The position numbers and the translations under genes are program-made. A stretch of 21,545 nucleotides of DNA from positions 1-21,545 of the forward strand of contig JAGWRY010000275.1 of the NCBI GenBank assembly GCA_028869495.1, in the 5' to 3' direction. Below the pieces are notes generated by a model, which saw only the letters and a list, made by a program, of their open reading frames with translations, was not told the DNA's origin and ran no database searches. This document shows, one piece after another, positions 21,545 to 21,545 of this stretch (its first letter is position 1; each line of letters begins with the position of its first letter). This DNA comes from Elusimicrobiota bacterium. GTDB taxonomy: Bacteria; Elusimicrobiota; Elusimicrobia; UBA1565; UBA9628.

Positions 21545-21545
21545 C

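Overview
The window is about 70% G+C, bacterial, and densely coding. It is dominated by one long minus-strand operon for all 14 subunits of the proton-pumping NADH-quinone oxidoreductase (respiratory complex I, nuoA-N). Adjacent genes are mostly joined by 4-nt ATGA/GTGA stop-start overlaps, and GTG starts are common. The gene content (14-gene Nuo, a membrane diadenylate cyclase, a class III/Flp-type signal-peptide small protein, a GxxExxY protein) fits an uncultured high-GC lineage such as Elusimicrobiota. That placement is a low-confidence guess, since no rRNA or other marker is present.

Layout. 2-217 (+): 3' end of an unknown gene. 243-275: a strong hairpin between convergent genes. 285-16055 (-), in transcription order from right to left: nuoJ-K-L-M-N, nuoA-B-C-D-E, an inserted lower-GC PEGA-type lipoprotein gene, nuoF-G-H-I, a 54-aa class III signal-peptide protein, a CdaA-type diadenylate cyclase, and a DHH/DHHA1 phosphoesterase. 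The nuo order is therefore a circular permutation (JKLMN then ABCDEFGHI) of the common A-to-N order. 16130-18147 (-): a YbhN-like flippase-family membrane protein and a second multi-pass membrane protein, coupled by a GTGA overlap. 18231-18732: a GxxExxY (PD-(D/E)XK-like) gene flanked by perfect 27-bp inverted repeats, a candidate small mobile cassette. 18805-20039 (+): a receiver-only response regulator overlapping an MBL-fold hydrolase. 20036-21544 (-): the C-terminal part of a YfhO-like membrane protein, convergent with the hydrolase and sharing a CTAG that holds both stop codons.

How the genes work together. The nuo genes build a complete complex I with all antiporter-like proton-channel subunits and the Fe-S chain. 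The electron-input end is unusual: NuoF lacks residues expected to contact NADH, NuoG is only 493 aa, and a foreign-looking lipoprotein gene sits between nuoE and nuoF. The operon tail couples complex I to a likely c-di-AMP synthesis/turnover pair. The cyclase ends in a transmembrane segment resembling the start of a CdaR (YbbR) protein. Several transcription-unit starts have a TANNNT box 6-7 nt before the start codon and no Shine-Dalgarno sequence, suggesting leaderless mRNAs, whereas several operon-internal genes carry good GGAGG-type sites.

The most interesting candidates are the inverted-repeat-bounded GxxExxY cassette, the NuoF active-site changes, the lipoprotein insertion, the permuted operon, and the CdaA C-terminus. 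Family assignments come from recognised motifs, not database searches. No intergenic gap exceeds about 135 bases.
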